The notes under the pieces are model-generated. The model ran no database searches. It had not been told where the DNA came from and was given only the letters and a program-made list of their open reading frames with translations. From the NCBI RefSeq assembly GCF_014655715.1, contig NZ_BNBM01000023.1:1-64000 (forward strand): a stretch of 64,000 nt of DNA, written 5' to 3'. Made by a program: the position numbers and the translations under genes. How positions within the stretch are numbered: the first letter of the stretch is position 1; each line of letters opens with the position of its first letter. This document shows, one piece after another, positions 36,369-44,868 of this stretch. The stretch comes from Streptomyces lanatus (lineage in GTDB: Bacteria > Actinomycetota > Actinomycetes > Streptomycetales > Streptomycetaceae).

Positions 36369-37322
36369 TTGAGACGACATACTCGTGAGCACGGCGACCT
36401 GAAGGTCCCATTCACGTACCGCGTGCCCGCCGCCGACGGCCAGGAGGCGGAAGCCGGGGGATGGCCGGCCTCGCTCGCGAACTTCCCGCTGGGACAGTGG
36501 ATCGCCGACAACCGGCGCTTCTACGCCCGCGGGGACATGGACGAGGGCCGCGTCCAGCAGCTGGAGAAGCTCGGCATGGTGTGGTCGCACTTCGACGTCG
36601 CCTGGGAGGAGGGCCTGTCCGCCGCCCGCGGGTGGGCTGCCGAGAACGGGCACCTCCTGGCCCCGCTGGACGCCACCTACCAGAGGGCGAAGGTGGGCAT
36701 CTGGCTGAAGAACGCCCGGGCCGCCGCCCGCAAGGCAGCCGAGATCGAGCAGCGGCGCGCCGAGGAGCTCCCGGTCGGGTCGTTGGCCGGCGCTCTGTCC
36801 GACGACCGGCGCGAACAACTGGAGGAGATCGACCCATCGTGGTGCCCGACGTGGCCCGTGGAGTGGCAGCGCGCCTTCCACCTCACCCGGCAGCACCTGG
36901 ACGAAGGCGGTGCGCTGCCGACCGAACCGGGCCAGGTCGTGCGCCAGGGCGAGGACCTCGGACGGTGGGTGCGCACCCAGCGGCTCGGCTTCGACAAGCT
37001 CACCAGCGTGCAGCAGTGGATGCTGGAGCACGTCCTCGGGATCGAGCCCGCGGCCGAGGACGAGAAGCCACGCCCACGCCGTACCCAGGCCGACAAATGG
37101 GCCCTCAACTACGCCGCCGCGCAGCAGTTCTACGAGCGCGAGGGACACCTGCGGGTACCCCGCAAGCACGTGGAGACCATCGTGGTCGGCATCGACGGCG
37201 AGGGCCAGGAGGAGCGGGAGCTCCGGCTCGGTGCATGGGTCGGGAACCAGCGCAGCCGGGCCGCGACGTTGTCACCGGAGCGGGTGGAACAGCTGTCCGC
37301 GATCGGAATGCGGTGGGCGTAG
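36369..37322 (+). pseudogene. HA-repeat fragment of a helicase
   Basis: A 317-residue frame made only of helicase-associated repeats: HGDLKVPFTYRV...LGQWIADNRRFY, GHLLAPLDATYQ, LGRWVRTQRLGF, GHLRVPRKH...LGAWVGNQRSR, ending MRWA. It corresponds to the C-terminal part of Streptomyces HA helicases; the motor domains are absent and the frame begins at a TTG with no ribosome-binding site directly after the low-GC junction. It is probably a truncated remnant, although a stand-alone DNA-binding protein cannot be excluded. Confidence 0.6.
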
Positions 37323-37381
37323 AAGCCTCGTGTGGCCGGATAGGGTGCTTCTGCCCGGCCCGTCCATGCACGCCGGGAAGG

Positions 37382-38434
37382 CTAAGCAGTCAACTCGCTC
37401 CGCTCGGATTCGGTGGCCTCGTCTGCGGCGGTCACGTGGGTCAGTAGCGCATGGCACTGGGAGACGAGCTGGTCATAGGTCATGACGGTGATTCCGTGCA
37501 TCCTGCTGTTGAGCCCATGCAGAGCACGCAGCTGCGCCTCCTCCCAATCGCAAGACCGCCCGATGATGACGAGGGCACGGGGGTGGTAAGCGACGATGTC
37601 GGGACGGGCAGGTCGCAGACCGAACTCTGCTGCGCGATGCAGGGTGTCGAGGTAGCGGTGGCACTGCCCGATCGCCTTCGCTGTATGCGATGACCAGTAC
37701 CAGTTCTGGTGCGTGTCGTCGTAAAGGATCACGTCCTTGTCCGGACGCTTCAGCTCGTATACGTCACGGAGCCCGCTGGCGGTGGACTTCATCAGGAGGT
37801 CGACATGGTCGCCGATTCCGATCACTCTCTGATCATCACGGGCGACGTAGGCGTTGCCGAAAGCCCAGGAGTGGCGCTCACACCAGTCTTGGTAGACGTC
37901 CTCTCGGTTGCGGCCCTCGGCAAGGTGCTCTTGCAATTCGGTGACTGCCGCCCTCAGCTCGCCGATCCTGACGGCAGCTGAGAAAGCTTTGGCCAGAGTC
38001 TCGGGGTTGACCTGATGGGCGAGTTGTGCGGCGAACCGACGGTTTTCAAGAGCGCTGCCTATAGCGTCGACGGCGTCGTCGGATGCATCGGGCTGTGCCC
38101 CGAACCCATCCGTCCTGAGCACGATGAACTGGCCATCGTCGTCTTGCTCAGACACAGAGAGCGCTTGGGCAATGTGTCGCTTGAGTATGTACAGGTCCTC
38201 CGACTTGAGCGTCATCTCGCACTGCTCACCGGTCCGCTTGTCTGTACGGACGAGCTTCATGGACAGCTCAGTCGATGAGTTCCTGTGGGGGATGAAGAAG
38301 GGGATGGCCTCGATAAGCACGTGAGAGGTGTCCCTAACGACCAGTCGGTTCCCGTACGAGAGGGCCCCTGATGCAGCAGGACGCCGATCAAAGAACGTTG
38401 GCTCATTCCCGTCCATAACTGCATGTTGGGCCAC
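37382..38434 (-). CDS. sduA: Shedu anti-phage nuclease (SduA)
   Basis: A 350-aa protein with the C-terminal Shedu (DUF4263) PD-(D/E)xK domain: SWAFGNAYVARDDQ, GDHVDLLMKS with Asp at about 212, DVYELKRP giving E-x-K at about 227-229, AIGQCHRYLDTL with the conserved Gln, then HPRALVIIGRSCDWE and TVMTYDQL. The N-terminal 180 residues form the variable sensing part. Shedu is a single-protein anti-phage nuclease that oligomerises. The start is GTG 38434 or ATG 38416. It is convergent with the HA remnant and followed upstream by the AlbA_2-type gene in the same direction. Confidence 0.82.
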   Translation of the reverse strand: MAQHAVMDGNEPTFFDRRPAASGALSYGNRLVVRDTSHVLIEAIPFFIPHRNSSTELSMKLVRTDKRTGEQCEMTLKSEDLYILKRHIAQALSVSEQDDDGQFIVLRTDGFGAQPDASDDAVDAIGSALENRRFAAQLAHQVNPETLAKAFSAAVRIGELRAAVTELQEHLAEGRNREDVYQDWCERHSWAFGNAYVARDDQRVIGIGDHVDLLMKSTASGLRDVYELKRPDKDVILYDDTHQNWYWSSHTAKAIGQCHRYLDTLHRAAEFGLRPARPDIVAYHPRALVIIGRSCDWEEAQLRALHGLNSRMHGITVMTYDQLVSQCHALLTHVTAADEATESERSELTA

Positions 38435-38678
38435 TGCATCACTCTGTGTCCCAACTTTCCCTAAAGTGGATCACTTATTCGATTCATGGGGGTGCGGCTC
38501 GGAGAGAGGTCCCGTAGCGCCAAGGCCGTCGTAATGTTCTTTCGCGGGCCGCCCAGGCTCAGGTACTGCGGTAGCCCGCTCCCCCGAACGCGCTCGCCCG
38601 CCCCCGAGGAGGTGGGGCTGAGCGCGGCGTCTTCGTGCCTTACAGAGCCTCAGCGCGGCGGAGAGATCATGGTTGCTG

Positions 38679-39950
38679 CTAGAGAGAGGCGTTGTGGAGC
38701 TGTTCCAGGACTTTCTCCATGCCGAGCAGGCCGGCGTCCAGGCTGATCTGCTGGAGCCAGCTGTCGATGAGCGCACGCCGCTCCCCCAGGTCACGCTGGT
38801 CGACGCCCGGGTCAGCGAGCAGGTTGGCTCCCCGGGATGTGCCGGCGTCCGGCACCGAAGTCAGTCCGTTCCCGGCGAGCAGGTCCGGCATGTCAGTGCT
38901 GCTGAGGAAGTCCAGGCCAAGTGGCTGGGGCATCACGAGAGGATCGACGCCCGCCAGAGCGGCGAGCGCTTCGGTGACCTTGTCATCGACCAGCGTGGCT
39001 GTCAGTGCGTCGACCAGCTCGTGCAGGCGGGCAACGGACAGGGGCACTGTGCGGCCGAAGGTATGCCGGAAGCGTGCGAGGACTTCCACGGAGACCTGCA
39101 GGTGCGAGACGGGAGCCCCGTAGGCATCCGGCAGGTCGATCCTGGCCACAGCCTCCAGCGGGAAGGCCGGCGCTCCGTTTGGGCCGCCCTGCCACAACAG
39201 CCGGATTTTGCGGGCCCTGTTGAAGCCCGACCGGTAGAACGGGTTCATGCCGCCCTCGCCGATTGATGCGCACCAGCGGAACAGAGCATGGTGCACAGGC
39301 GAGTTGTTCAGCGCGTCGGCGAAGGCCTGCACGCCGCGCTCCGACAGCGGGCGCCAGGTGGCCGCCGCGTCGACCGGAACGAACATCCCCGTACGCACGA
39401 GGAAGTCGGCGCTCGACTTCCCCTGGTCGTCCAGGGGCAGGTCGGCCGGCGGCAACCGCAGTCCGGCCACCACAGCCCGGGGCGCGGCCTCATTGATCAG
39501 CCGTGCGAGCCCTGCTCGGTCCGCTACCGAGTTGCGTCCGTGCAGCCGGATGGGAGCAGCCCCCTGGATCAGAAGCGGGCGCGATGCCTTGGCCGCGTCC
39601 ACGCGCACGACCAGGACCGTCCGGCCATCGGTCTCCGGCAGGGGCACCGGGATGATCTCCGGCACCCAGGGGGGCTCCAGCGTCTGATGGCAACCGTTGA
39701 CGATCTGGACGATCGTGCCCTCCGGAACACCGATGACCCGGTCGTCGACGTTGCTCTCGGTGACGCCGACCAGGATGAGGCCGCCGTAGCTGTTGGCCAT
39801 CGCCGCGACCGAGGTCGGGATCCTGGGGGTGTATTTCTCCTTGTACTCCAAGGTCAGGCTCTCGGGCTGGCCGATGGCAACCAGCTCGCGAACGCGCTCC
39901 AGGGTCACGTCAGCGGGACGGCAGGCGAAGAGCGAAGCCACGGATGTCAT
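38679..39950 (-). CDS. AlbA_2/Schlafen-type ATP-binding domain protein
   Basis: A 423-aa protein. The N-terminal 150 residues match the Schlafen AlbA_2 domain: ESLTLEYKEKYT, AAMANSYGGLILVGVTES and VIGVPEG, then a strand-rich part LVVRVDAAKASRPLLIQGAAP and LHGRNSV. The rest is unclassified. AlbA_2 proteins bind nucleic acid and often sit in bacterial defence neighbourhoods, as here next to Shedu. No nuclease residues are obvious. The ATG at 39950 has a weak upstream GGGCGGC. Confidence 0.7.
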   Translation of the reverse strand: MTSVASLFACRPADVTLERVRELVAIGQPESLTLEYKEKYTPRIPTSVAAMANSYGGLILVGVTESNVDDRVIGVPEGTIVQIVNGCHQTLEPPWVPEIIPVPLPETDGRTVLVVRVDAAKASRPLLIQGAAPIRLHGRNSVADRAGLARLINEAAPRAVVAGLRLPPADLPLDDQGKSSADFLVRTGMFVPVDAAATWRPLSERGVQAFADALNNSPVHHALFRWCASIGEGGMNPFYRSGFNRARKIRLLWQGGPNGAPAFPLEAVARIDLPDAYGAPVSHLQVSVEVLARFRHTFGRTVPLSVARLHELVDALTATLVDDKVTEALAALAGVDPLVMPQPLGLDFLSSTDMPDLLAGNGLTSVPDAGTSRGANLLADPGVDQRDLGERRALIDSWLQQISLDAGLLGMEKVLEQLHNASL

Positions 39951-40071
39951 ACCAGCCGCCCGTGCGTTGGACGTGTATGGGTCGAAGGTGTCACCAGGTC
40001 AAGCTAGCGAAGCTGTAAGGGGCCACGCCCTGCATTTCGCTTGCCCACAGCACTCGTTTCCGTCGTCGGCC

Positions 40072-40130
40072 CGCACCTGCTCCCGGCAGGTGCGCGCTTC
40101 ATGTTGTACGGGGCAGCGCCGCCTCGGCGC
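40072..40130 (-). terminator. Two hairpins downstream of tpg
   Basis: CGCACCTGC (40072-40080) pairs exactly with GCAGGTGCG (40086-40094); GCGCCG (40116-40121) pairs with CGGCGC (40125-40130). Both lie just after the tpg stop at 40135 and probably end the tap-tpg transcript. Confidence 0.55.
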
Positions 40131-40134
40131 CGAT

Positions 40135-40692
40135 CTACAGGTCGAACTCGAGGTGCTCGATGTCGGTGAAGCGGACTTCCTCCAACTGGCCGGCGCGGCG
40201 GCCGTTGTCCTGGAAGTACACCTCCTTGAGTGCTTCGGCGGCGATCTGCTGAAGCTGCTGGTCGCTGGCGCCCTGCTCCTGGGCGTTGAAGAGGCGGGCG
40301 GCGTAGCGGGGCGGCAGGGCTACGGTCAGGTGCCGGAGCCGGTCCTCGTCCGTCGTGCCGATCGGGGCGGTGTAGCCGATCCGGGCGCGGGTGTCGATGA
40401 CGATGCCGTCGGTGGTCGCCGCCTTCTGCCGGGCCTTGGCCCGGATCTGCGGCTGCCAGCGCTTCTTCACTTCGGCCTCCAGGCGGGCGGCGAGGTCCGG
40501 GCGCGGCTTTTTGATCTGGTCTTTGACGTACCGTTCGACGGTGCGCTGGGAGATGCGCAGCATCTGGGCGACCGCCTTGGTGCTCCCCAGCTGCTTGACC
40601 AGGTAGCGCATCTGCGCGGGCGCTCTCTTGGGCGCCGGGCGGGTGAACGCCTTCTGCACCGCGGCGTCCAGGCCGTCCCCGAACACACTCAT
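40135..40692 (-). CDS. tpg: Telomere terminal protein Tpg
   Basis: A 185-aa terminal protein of linear Streptomyces replicons. Family features: LRISQRTVERYVKDQIKKP helix-turn-helix in the N-terminal third, KKRWQPQIRAKARQKAAT basic stretch, RARIGYTAPIGTTDEDR, and a C-terminal ADP/LEFDL-like end. Tpg becomes covalently attached to the 5' telomere ends and primes end patching. It lies 6 bp downstream of tap on the same strand, the usual operon order. The length matches the family. Confidence 0.88.
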   Translation of the reverse strand: MSVFGDGLDAAVQKAFTRPAPKRAPAQMRYLVKQLGSTKAVAQMLRISQRTVERYVKDQIKKPRPDLAARLEAEVKKRWQPQIRAKARQKAATTDGIVIDTRARIGYTAPIGTTDEDRLRHLTVALPPRYAARLFNAQEQGASDQQLQQIAAEALKEVYFQDNGRRAGQLEEVRFTDIEHLEFDL

Positions 40693-40698
40693 CGCCTG

Positions 40699-42912
40699 CT
40701 ACTCCCCGTTGTCGACGTCGGTGACGGTGCCGTCCTTGATGTACCGGGCGAGGTTGAGCTCCGGAGCGTTGAACTGCTCGCGCACGCCCTCGCCCCACAG
40801 CACGCTCTGGGTGCCCTCCCACTTGACCAGGCCCGGGTTCACGCCGAGCTTGAAGCCGCCGGGCAGCGGCTTGCCGTCCCGGTAGGGCAGGAAGTCCAGC
40901 GGAGAGGGTCCGTCGGAGGCGTAGACGGCGCAGTCCGAGAGGATGGCCACCGGGTACTGGCCGGTGAAGGCGGCGTGCTTGACGATCTTTCGGTGCATGT
41001 TGATCCGGGTGCGGGAGATGACGGCGGCGCGGATGTCCGGGCGCCAGGTGGGCCGGGCGAGGGCCCGCCAGGGCTGCCCGGGCTTCCAGCCCTCCCCGCG
41101 GGGACGCTCGCGCAGCTTGCCGATACCGCCCTTCACAGTCGCCTTGACCGCGGACACCACGATCGCCAGCTGGGGGTCACGCTGCCGGTAGCCGTCCATC
41201 GCCTTCAGGAACTCCTCCGGGGACAGGTCCACGCCCACCCCGAGGTCGGCCATCGTGGCCAGGTAGGCATCGCGCAGCCGGTTGTACCAGGCGTCCAGGT
41301 AGCGGCCGTTGTCGTGGCGGACGTACGCCTCGATCGGCGTGACGTCGTAGCCGAGCTCTACCGCGTACGCCACGGTCGGCGTGGCGTACCAGGCCGGCCC
41401 CGTCGGGCGCTCGCCCTTCGGCGTGAACGGACTGGGCAGCAGCTCGCCGTCCAGCTGCGCCCACCTGTCCTTGGCCACCTTCACGCGGGCCAGGTCGACG
41501 TGGCTCAGGTCGACCAGCCAGGAGCCGGGCATTTTCGGATCGAAGACAGGGTTCTTGACGTGCATCGGCGCGCCCAGACCGACTGTGAGGCCGTTCGCGC
41601 CTGCGGCGAAGGCCATGTTCACGTCGATGCCCACCAGGTGGGGGCGAAGGCATTCGGCGTCGGTGAGCGGGCGTGCCCAGTCGTACGCCTCCTCCACCAG
41701 GACCTCCGCCGGGGTGCGCTGGTGGAAGCGCGGCAGATCGGTGAGAAGCGGGTGCCCGTCGGGTGCCTCGCACGGCGCGCAGTCCACCGGATCCTTGCCC
41801 AGCGAGCCGGGGTTGCGCTCGGAATGCCGCCTGCCGTCGGCGTCGGGCTCGGAGGCGCGGGTCGGCGGGTGCAGGGCGGTCATCAGTTCCAGGCCCGTGA
41901 CGGCGGTGGAGCCGCGCGGCGTCATCACGCGGGTCGCATAGGTGCCCAGGAGCCGCGCGAGGTCGGCCGGCGGCAACTGGGCGGCGTCGGCCCAATGCCG
42001 GGTGTCGAGCGCGTCCCACGACGGGATGCACAGCTGCACGCAGGATCGGTCCGAGCCCTGCGCGGGGCGGTAGATCCTTGCCCACGGCCCGAACCCGCGC
42101 TTGGTCAGCTGCCAGTTGGCGCGCGTCAGCTGCTTGATGACCTTGTGGCCCTCCGGGATCCGGCCGGCCAGGCGCTCCTCTTTGGTGAGCGTGATGGGCA
42201 GGCCGTAACGCTCGCATGCGGCCCCGGTCAGCACGATCAGCGGGTCGGCGTCCTTGCCCGGTCCGGACAACTTCGGCTGACCGAGCCGTCCTTCGCCAAG
42301 CGTCCACTCCACCAGCGCGGGAAGCGACTTGGCAGGCACGTCCAGGACCAGGCCGCCGACGCAGTACGCCAGCACCTGGCCCTCTGCGTCGACGTCGACG
42401 ACCGCAAGCGGACCGTTCTCGAACCTCGCTTCCCTCCCGCCTGCCGGGGTGTCGGCGGGGGCGGCCTTCTTCGCGGCCGGACCGCGCGACGTCGGCCTGG
42501 TCGTGGTCGCCGGACGCGGTACAGCGGCAGGAGTGGTGGAGCGTGCAGTGATCCTGCGAGCAGGCCCGGAGTCAGCGTGGGCTTGGGCCGGTTCAGCTGC
42601 CGACGGCGCAGGAGCAGCCGCAACGGCAGGCATTCCGGGGACCGCCGTGTCTTCGGGGGGCACCGGAGCGTTGGCGGGGTAGAGCTGGGCGAGCTGCTTG
42701 AGCATGCGGGCGTACGCGTCACGCTCCGGCGGCCGTGGCTCGGTCTTGCCGGCCTCCCAGCCGCTGACCGTCGCCCGCCGCACCTGCAGTGCGGCGGCCA
42801 CCTCGTCCAGCGTCAGCCCGTGCGCCTGGCGCAGCCGCTTGCGCTCCGCCGGGGGCGGCAACGGGGAGCGGGACGCGATGAGCGCGTCGACCGCGTCGAA
42901 CAGCTCGGACAT
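40699..42912 (-). CDS. tap: Telomere-associated protein Tap
   Basis: A 737-aa protein. An N-terminal HTH (HGLTLDEVAAALQVRRATVS, residues 30-50) is followed by a linker and a large domain whose motifs (VVDVDAEGQVLAYC; HLVGIDVNMAFAAGANGL; DLSHVDLARVKV) are those of Tap, the protein that binds the telomere 3' overhang and brings Tpg to it. The length matches known Tap proteins (about 740 aa). The ATG at 42912 is preceded by GGAGGTGC. Upstream lies a 260-bp divergent region shared with tpg2. Confidence 0.85.
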   Translation of the reverse strand: MSELFDAVDALIASRSPLPPPAERKRLRQAHGLTLDEVAAALQVRRATVSGWEAGKTEPRPPERDAYARMLKQLAQLYPANAPVPPEDTAVPGMPAVAAAPAPSAAEPAQAHADSGPARRITARSTTPAAVPRPATTTRPTSRGPAAKKAAPADTPAGGREARFENGPLAVVDVDAEGQVLAYCVGGLVLDVPAKSLPALVEWTLGEGRLGQPKLSGPGKDADPLIVLTGAACERYGLPITLTKEERLAGRIPEGHKVIKQLTRANWQLTKRGFGPWARIYRPAQGSDRSCVQLCIPSWDALDTRHWADAAQLPPADLARLLGTYATRVMTPRGSTAVTGLELMTALHPPTRASEPDADGRRHSERNPGSLGKDPVDCAPCEAPDGHPLLTDLPRFHQRTPAEVLVEEAYDWARPLTDAECLRPHLVGIDVNMAFAAGANGLTVGLGAPMHVKNPVFDPKMPGSWLVDLSHVDLARVKVAKDRWAQLDGELLPSPFTPKGERPTGPAWYATPTVAYAVELGYDVTPIEAYVRHDNGRYLDAWYNRLRDAYLATMADLGVGVDLSPEEFLKAMDGYRQRDPQLAIVVSAVKATVKGGIGKLRERPRGEGWKPGQPWRALARPTWRPDIRAAVISRTRINMHRKIVKHAAFTGQYPVAILSDCAVYASDGPSPLDFLPYRDGKPLPGGFKLGVNPGLVKWEGTQSVLWGEGVREQFNAPELNLARYIKDGTVTDVDNGE

Positions 42913-43172
42913 GCAGCACCTCCAGCCCCGACCCTAGCGTGAAGCGCACGTTTCGCGTACCAAACGCGTACGGATTACGTAAACGGCGGTGGCAATAGCA
43001 GGGTTGCCCCGGGAGGGCTTGGGTTCGTACACGTTCTTTAGCCGAGGGCCGCCAGTGGTGTCCTGGCTATGCCTGAACCGGCCGGGGCAAGCGGCTTGGT
43101 GTGAGAGATCTGGGAGAGCAGACGGGCCGCCATGCACCGGCCATCGCAGTAGCAGAACGGTAAGGGGCTGGC
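42913..43172. promoter_or_regulatory. Divergent tap/tpg2 promoter region
   Basis: A 260-bp intergenic region between tap and tpg2. Two direct CGCGTAC repeats (42954-42960 and 42965-42971) and a TTACGTAA palindrome near 42976 lie close to the tap start. Because Tap has an N-terminal HTH these may be its own operators, which is inference. Confidence 0.4.
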
Positions 43173-43727
43173 ATGGGTGAGATCGTCAAGGGGCTCGAAC
43201 AGGCGTTGCTGACCCGTCCCGTGCCCACCCGTGATGCCGCTGTGCGTTTCCTGCTCAAGACGGAGAAGAACTCCACGAAGAATGTGGCCACCCTCCTGGG
43301 GATCTCCCAGCGCACGGTACAGAGGTGGACCACCACCCGGCCGGGCATGCGCCGCAACCCCAGTGCTGTGCACGCGAAGTTGATCGATGAGGCCGTCAGG
43401 GCACGATGGCAGCCCCGGGTGCGGGCCCGCCGGCGGGCCCGGGCCGAGGCCGACGGCTTTGTCCTCCACACCAGAGCGCGGTTCGGATTCGCCGCTCCGG
43501 CAGGCTCGTCGGACGACCCGCGCATCCGGCTGATCACCCAGTACCTGTCCGGAGAAGTAGCCCGCGAGCTGTTCGCCGCCCAGGACGCCGGCGCAGGCGA
43601 GCAGCAGCAGATGGTGATCCTCGCCCGAGCGCTGGGGCATGCCTACTTCCGGGACGCAGGCCTGCGCGCCCACGGCCTCGGGATCGCCTTCACCGACCTC
43701 GAGTTCGCCGATTTCTCCATCGCCTGA
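43173..43727 (+). CDS. tpg: Second Tpg-like terminal protein
   Basis: A 184-aa homologue of the tpg product encoded 2.5 kb away: LGISQRTVQRWTTTRPG in place of LRISQRTVERYV, RARWQPRVRARRRARAEADG, RARFGFAAPAGSSDD, and a matching C-terminus ending LEFADFSIA. The proteins are clearly related but diverged over most positions, so this is not a recent duplication. It has no adjacent tap of its own and is divergent from tap. The ATG is preceded by AAGGGG. It ends only 20 bp from the end of the convergent transposition operon. Confidence 0.75.
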   Translation: MGEIVKGLEQALLTRPVPTRDAAVRFLLKTEKNSTKNVATLLGISQRTVQRWTTTRPGMRRNPSAVHAKLIDEAVRARWQPRVRARRRARAEADGFVLHTRARFGFAAPAGSSDDPRIRLITQYLSGEVARELFAAQDAGAGEQQQMVILARALGHAYFRDAGLRAHGLGIAFTDLEFADFSIA

Positions 43728-43747
43728 CTGTGCACCAGGTTCCGGGC

Positions 43748-44857
43748 TCAGGACGAGGGCGGCACCTGGTGCCGTGTCAGCATCGTGTCGTAGCCCTGTG
43801 CTTCCTTGCGTTCACGCCAGTCCCACTGGATACGGCCGACAGGCCCGGCGCGCTGGCCGGCAGGCGGCTGCGGCGGGCGCAGTCTGGCCGCCTCCGCCAC
43901 ACGCAGCAGGTGAGTGCGGTCGTGCGGGCCGGCCAGCAGATGCTGGTCCTGGCCGGGCGCGAGCCGGGCGAAGCAGACGGCGGCCTTCAGGAAGACGCGG
44001 GCCCACGGCGGCACGCGGTAGGTGGCGCAGCCGTCGGTGTAGCGGGCGCGGTCATGCAGGGCCAGGGTGGCCGCGGCGGCGTCGTAGTCGCCGGGGCGGG
44101 CGGTGGCGAGCTGCTGGAAGGAGGCGCCGGTAAAGAGCGCGGCGGCGAGGGCGGCGGCCAAACGGGGGTGGGCGGTCACGGTGGAAAGGCGGCGGGCGAC
44201 CTCCTGGACTGCCTGCTCGGTGAGGGGTGTCGGTGGCGGGCGGTGCCGGAAGACAATCGGCGGCGGTACGCACGGGGCGGTACAGGGGGCAGGGCTGTCG
44301 TAGGAGACCAGGCGGTCCAGCGCGGGCAGGGTGAGCCACTGATCTGTCGGCTGGGCGGGCTCGTCCGCAGGCTGGGGTACGGGAGCGGTTGTGCCGTAGT
44401 AGTGGCGGTGGGCGGCCTGGAAGTCGGCGGTGATGGCGTAGTCGGCCGTCTGCAGGGCCTGGTGCAGGGCGGCGGGCAGGTGAGAGCGGTGGCAGACCAG
44501 GGTCAGGTGGATGCCGGTCAGGGCGCGCAGCTCCAGGAGGCGCATCGTGCGGCGGGCAGTGAGGCGGTGGGCGCGCAGGACGGTCAGCCGGTTCACGGGC
44601 AGGGCGTTGATCCAGGCGGTGGCGGCTTCCCAGGCGGGCTGACGGCCGGCGGGGAAACGGCCCGGGAGCAGGGGCGGTTTGCCCAGGGCGGCCAGAAGGT
44701 CGTGGGCGAGGCCGGTCTCGCTGGTGGTGCCCGGGCCGGGGTGCAGGGTGATCCGCCCAGCGGGCGGATGGTGGGCGGCCAGGGCGGTGTGCGTGTGAAC
44801 CGCATCGTCGCCCGGGTCGATGACCACGGCGACGGACGGGGGCACGGCGGGCGGCAT
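43748..44857 (-). CDS. Degenerate ATPase/recombinase-like protein, last gene of the transposition operon
   Basis: A 369-aa protein starting 11 bp after the MuB-like ATPase. The N-terminal half follows a AAA-type strand order (RLTVLRAHRL where Walker B would be, HLTLVCHRSH like sensor 1) but has no Walker A and no acidic Walker B. The C-terminal half, AALFTGASFQQLATARPGDY and the strand after it, resembles the start of a tyrosine recombinase catalytic domain, but the catalytic Arg position is Ser and the RHR...Y residues are not evident. It is probably an accessory protein of the transposition complex. Both resemblances are by eye and weak. Confidence 0.45.
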   Translation of the reverse strand: MPPAVPPSVAVVIDPGDDAVHTHTALAAHHPPAGRITLHPGPGTTSETGLAHDLLAALGKPPLLPGRFPAGRQPAWEAATAWINALPVNRLTVLRAHRLTARRTMRLLELRALTGIHLTLVCHRSHLPAALHQALQTADYAITADFQAAHRHYYGTTAPVPQPADEPAQPTDQWLTLPALDRLVSYDSPAPCTAPCVPPPIVFRHRPPPTPLTEQAVQEVARRLSTVTAHPRLAAALAAALFTGASFQQLATARPGDYDAAAATLALHDRARYTDGCATYRVPPWARVFLKAAVCFARLAPGQDQHLLAGPHDRTHLLRVAEAARLRPPQPPAGQRAGPVGRIQWDWRERKEAQGYDTMLTRHQVPPSS

Positions 44858-44868
44858 CGGTGTGGTGG

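Noticed and set aside
43761..43775. Palindrome CGGCACC-T-GGTGCCG near the operon end
   Set aside because: It lies within coding sequence and short GC palindromes are common here; no second copy was found at the other side of the operon.
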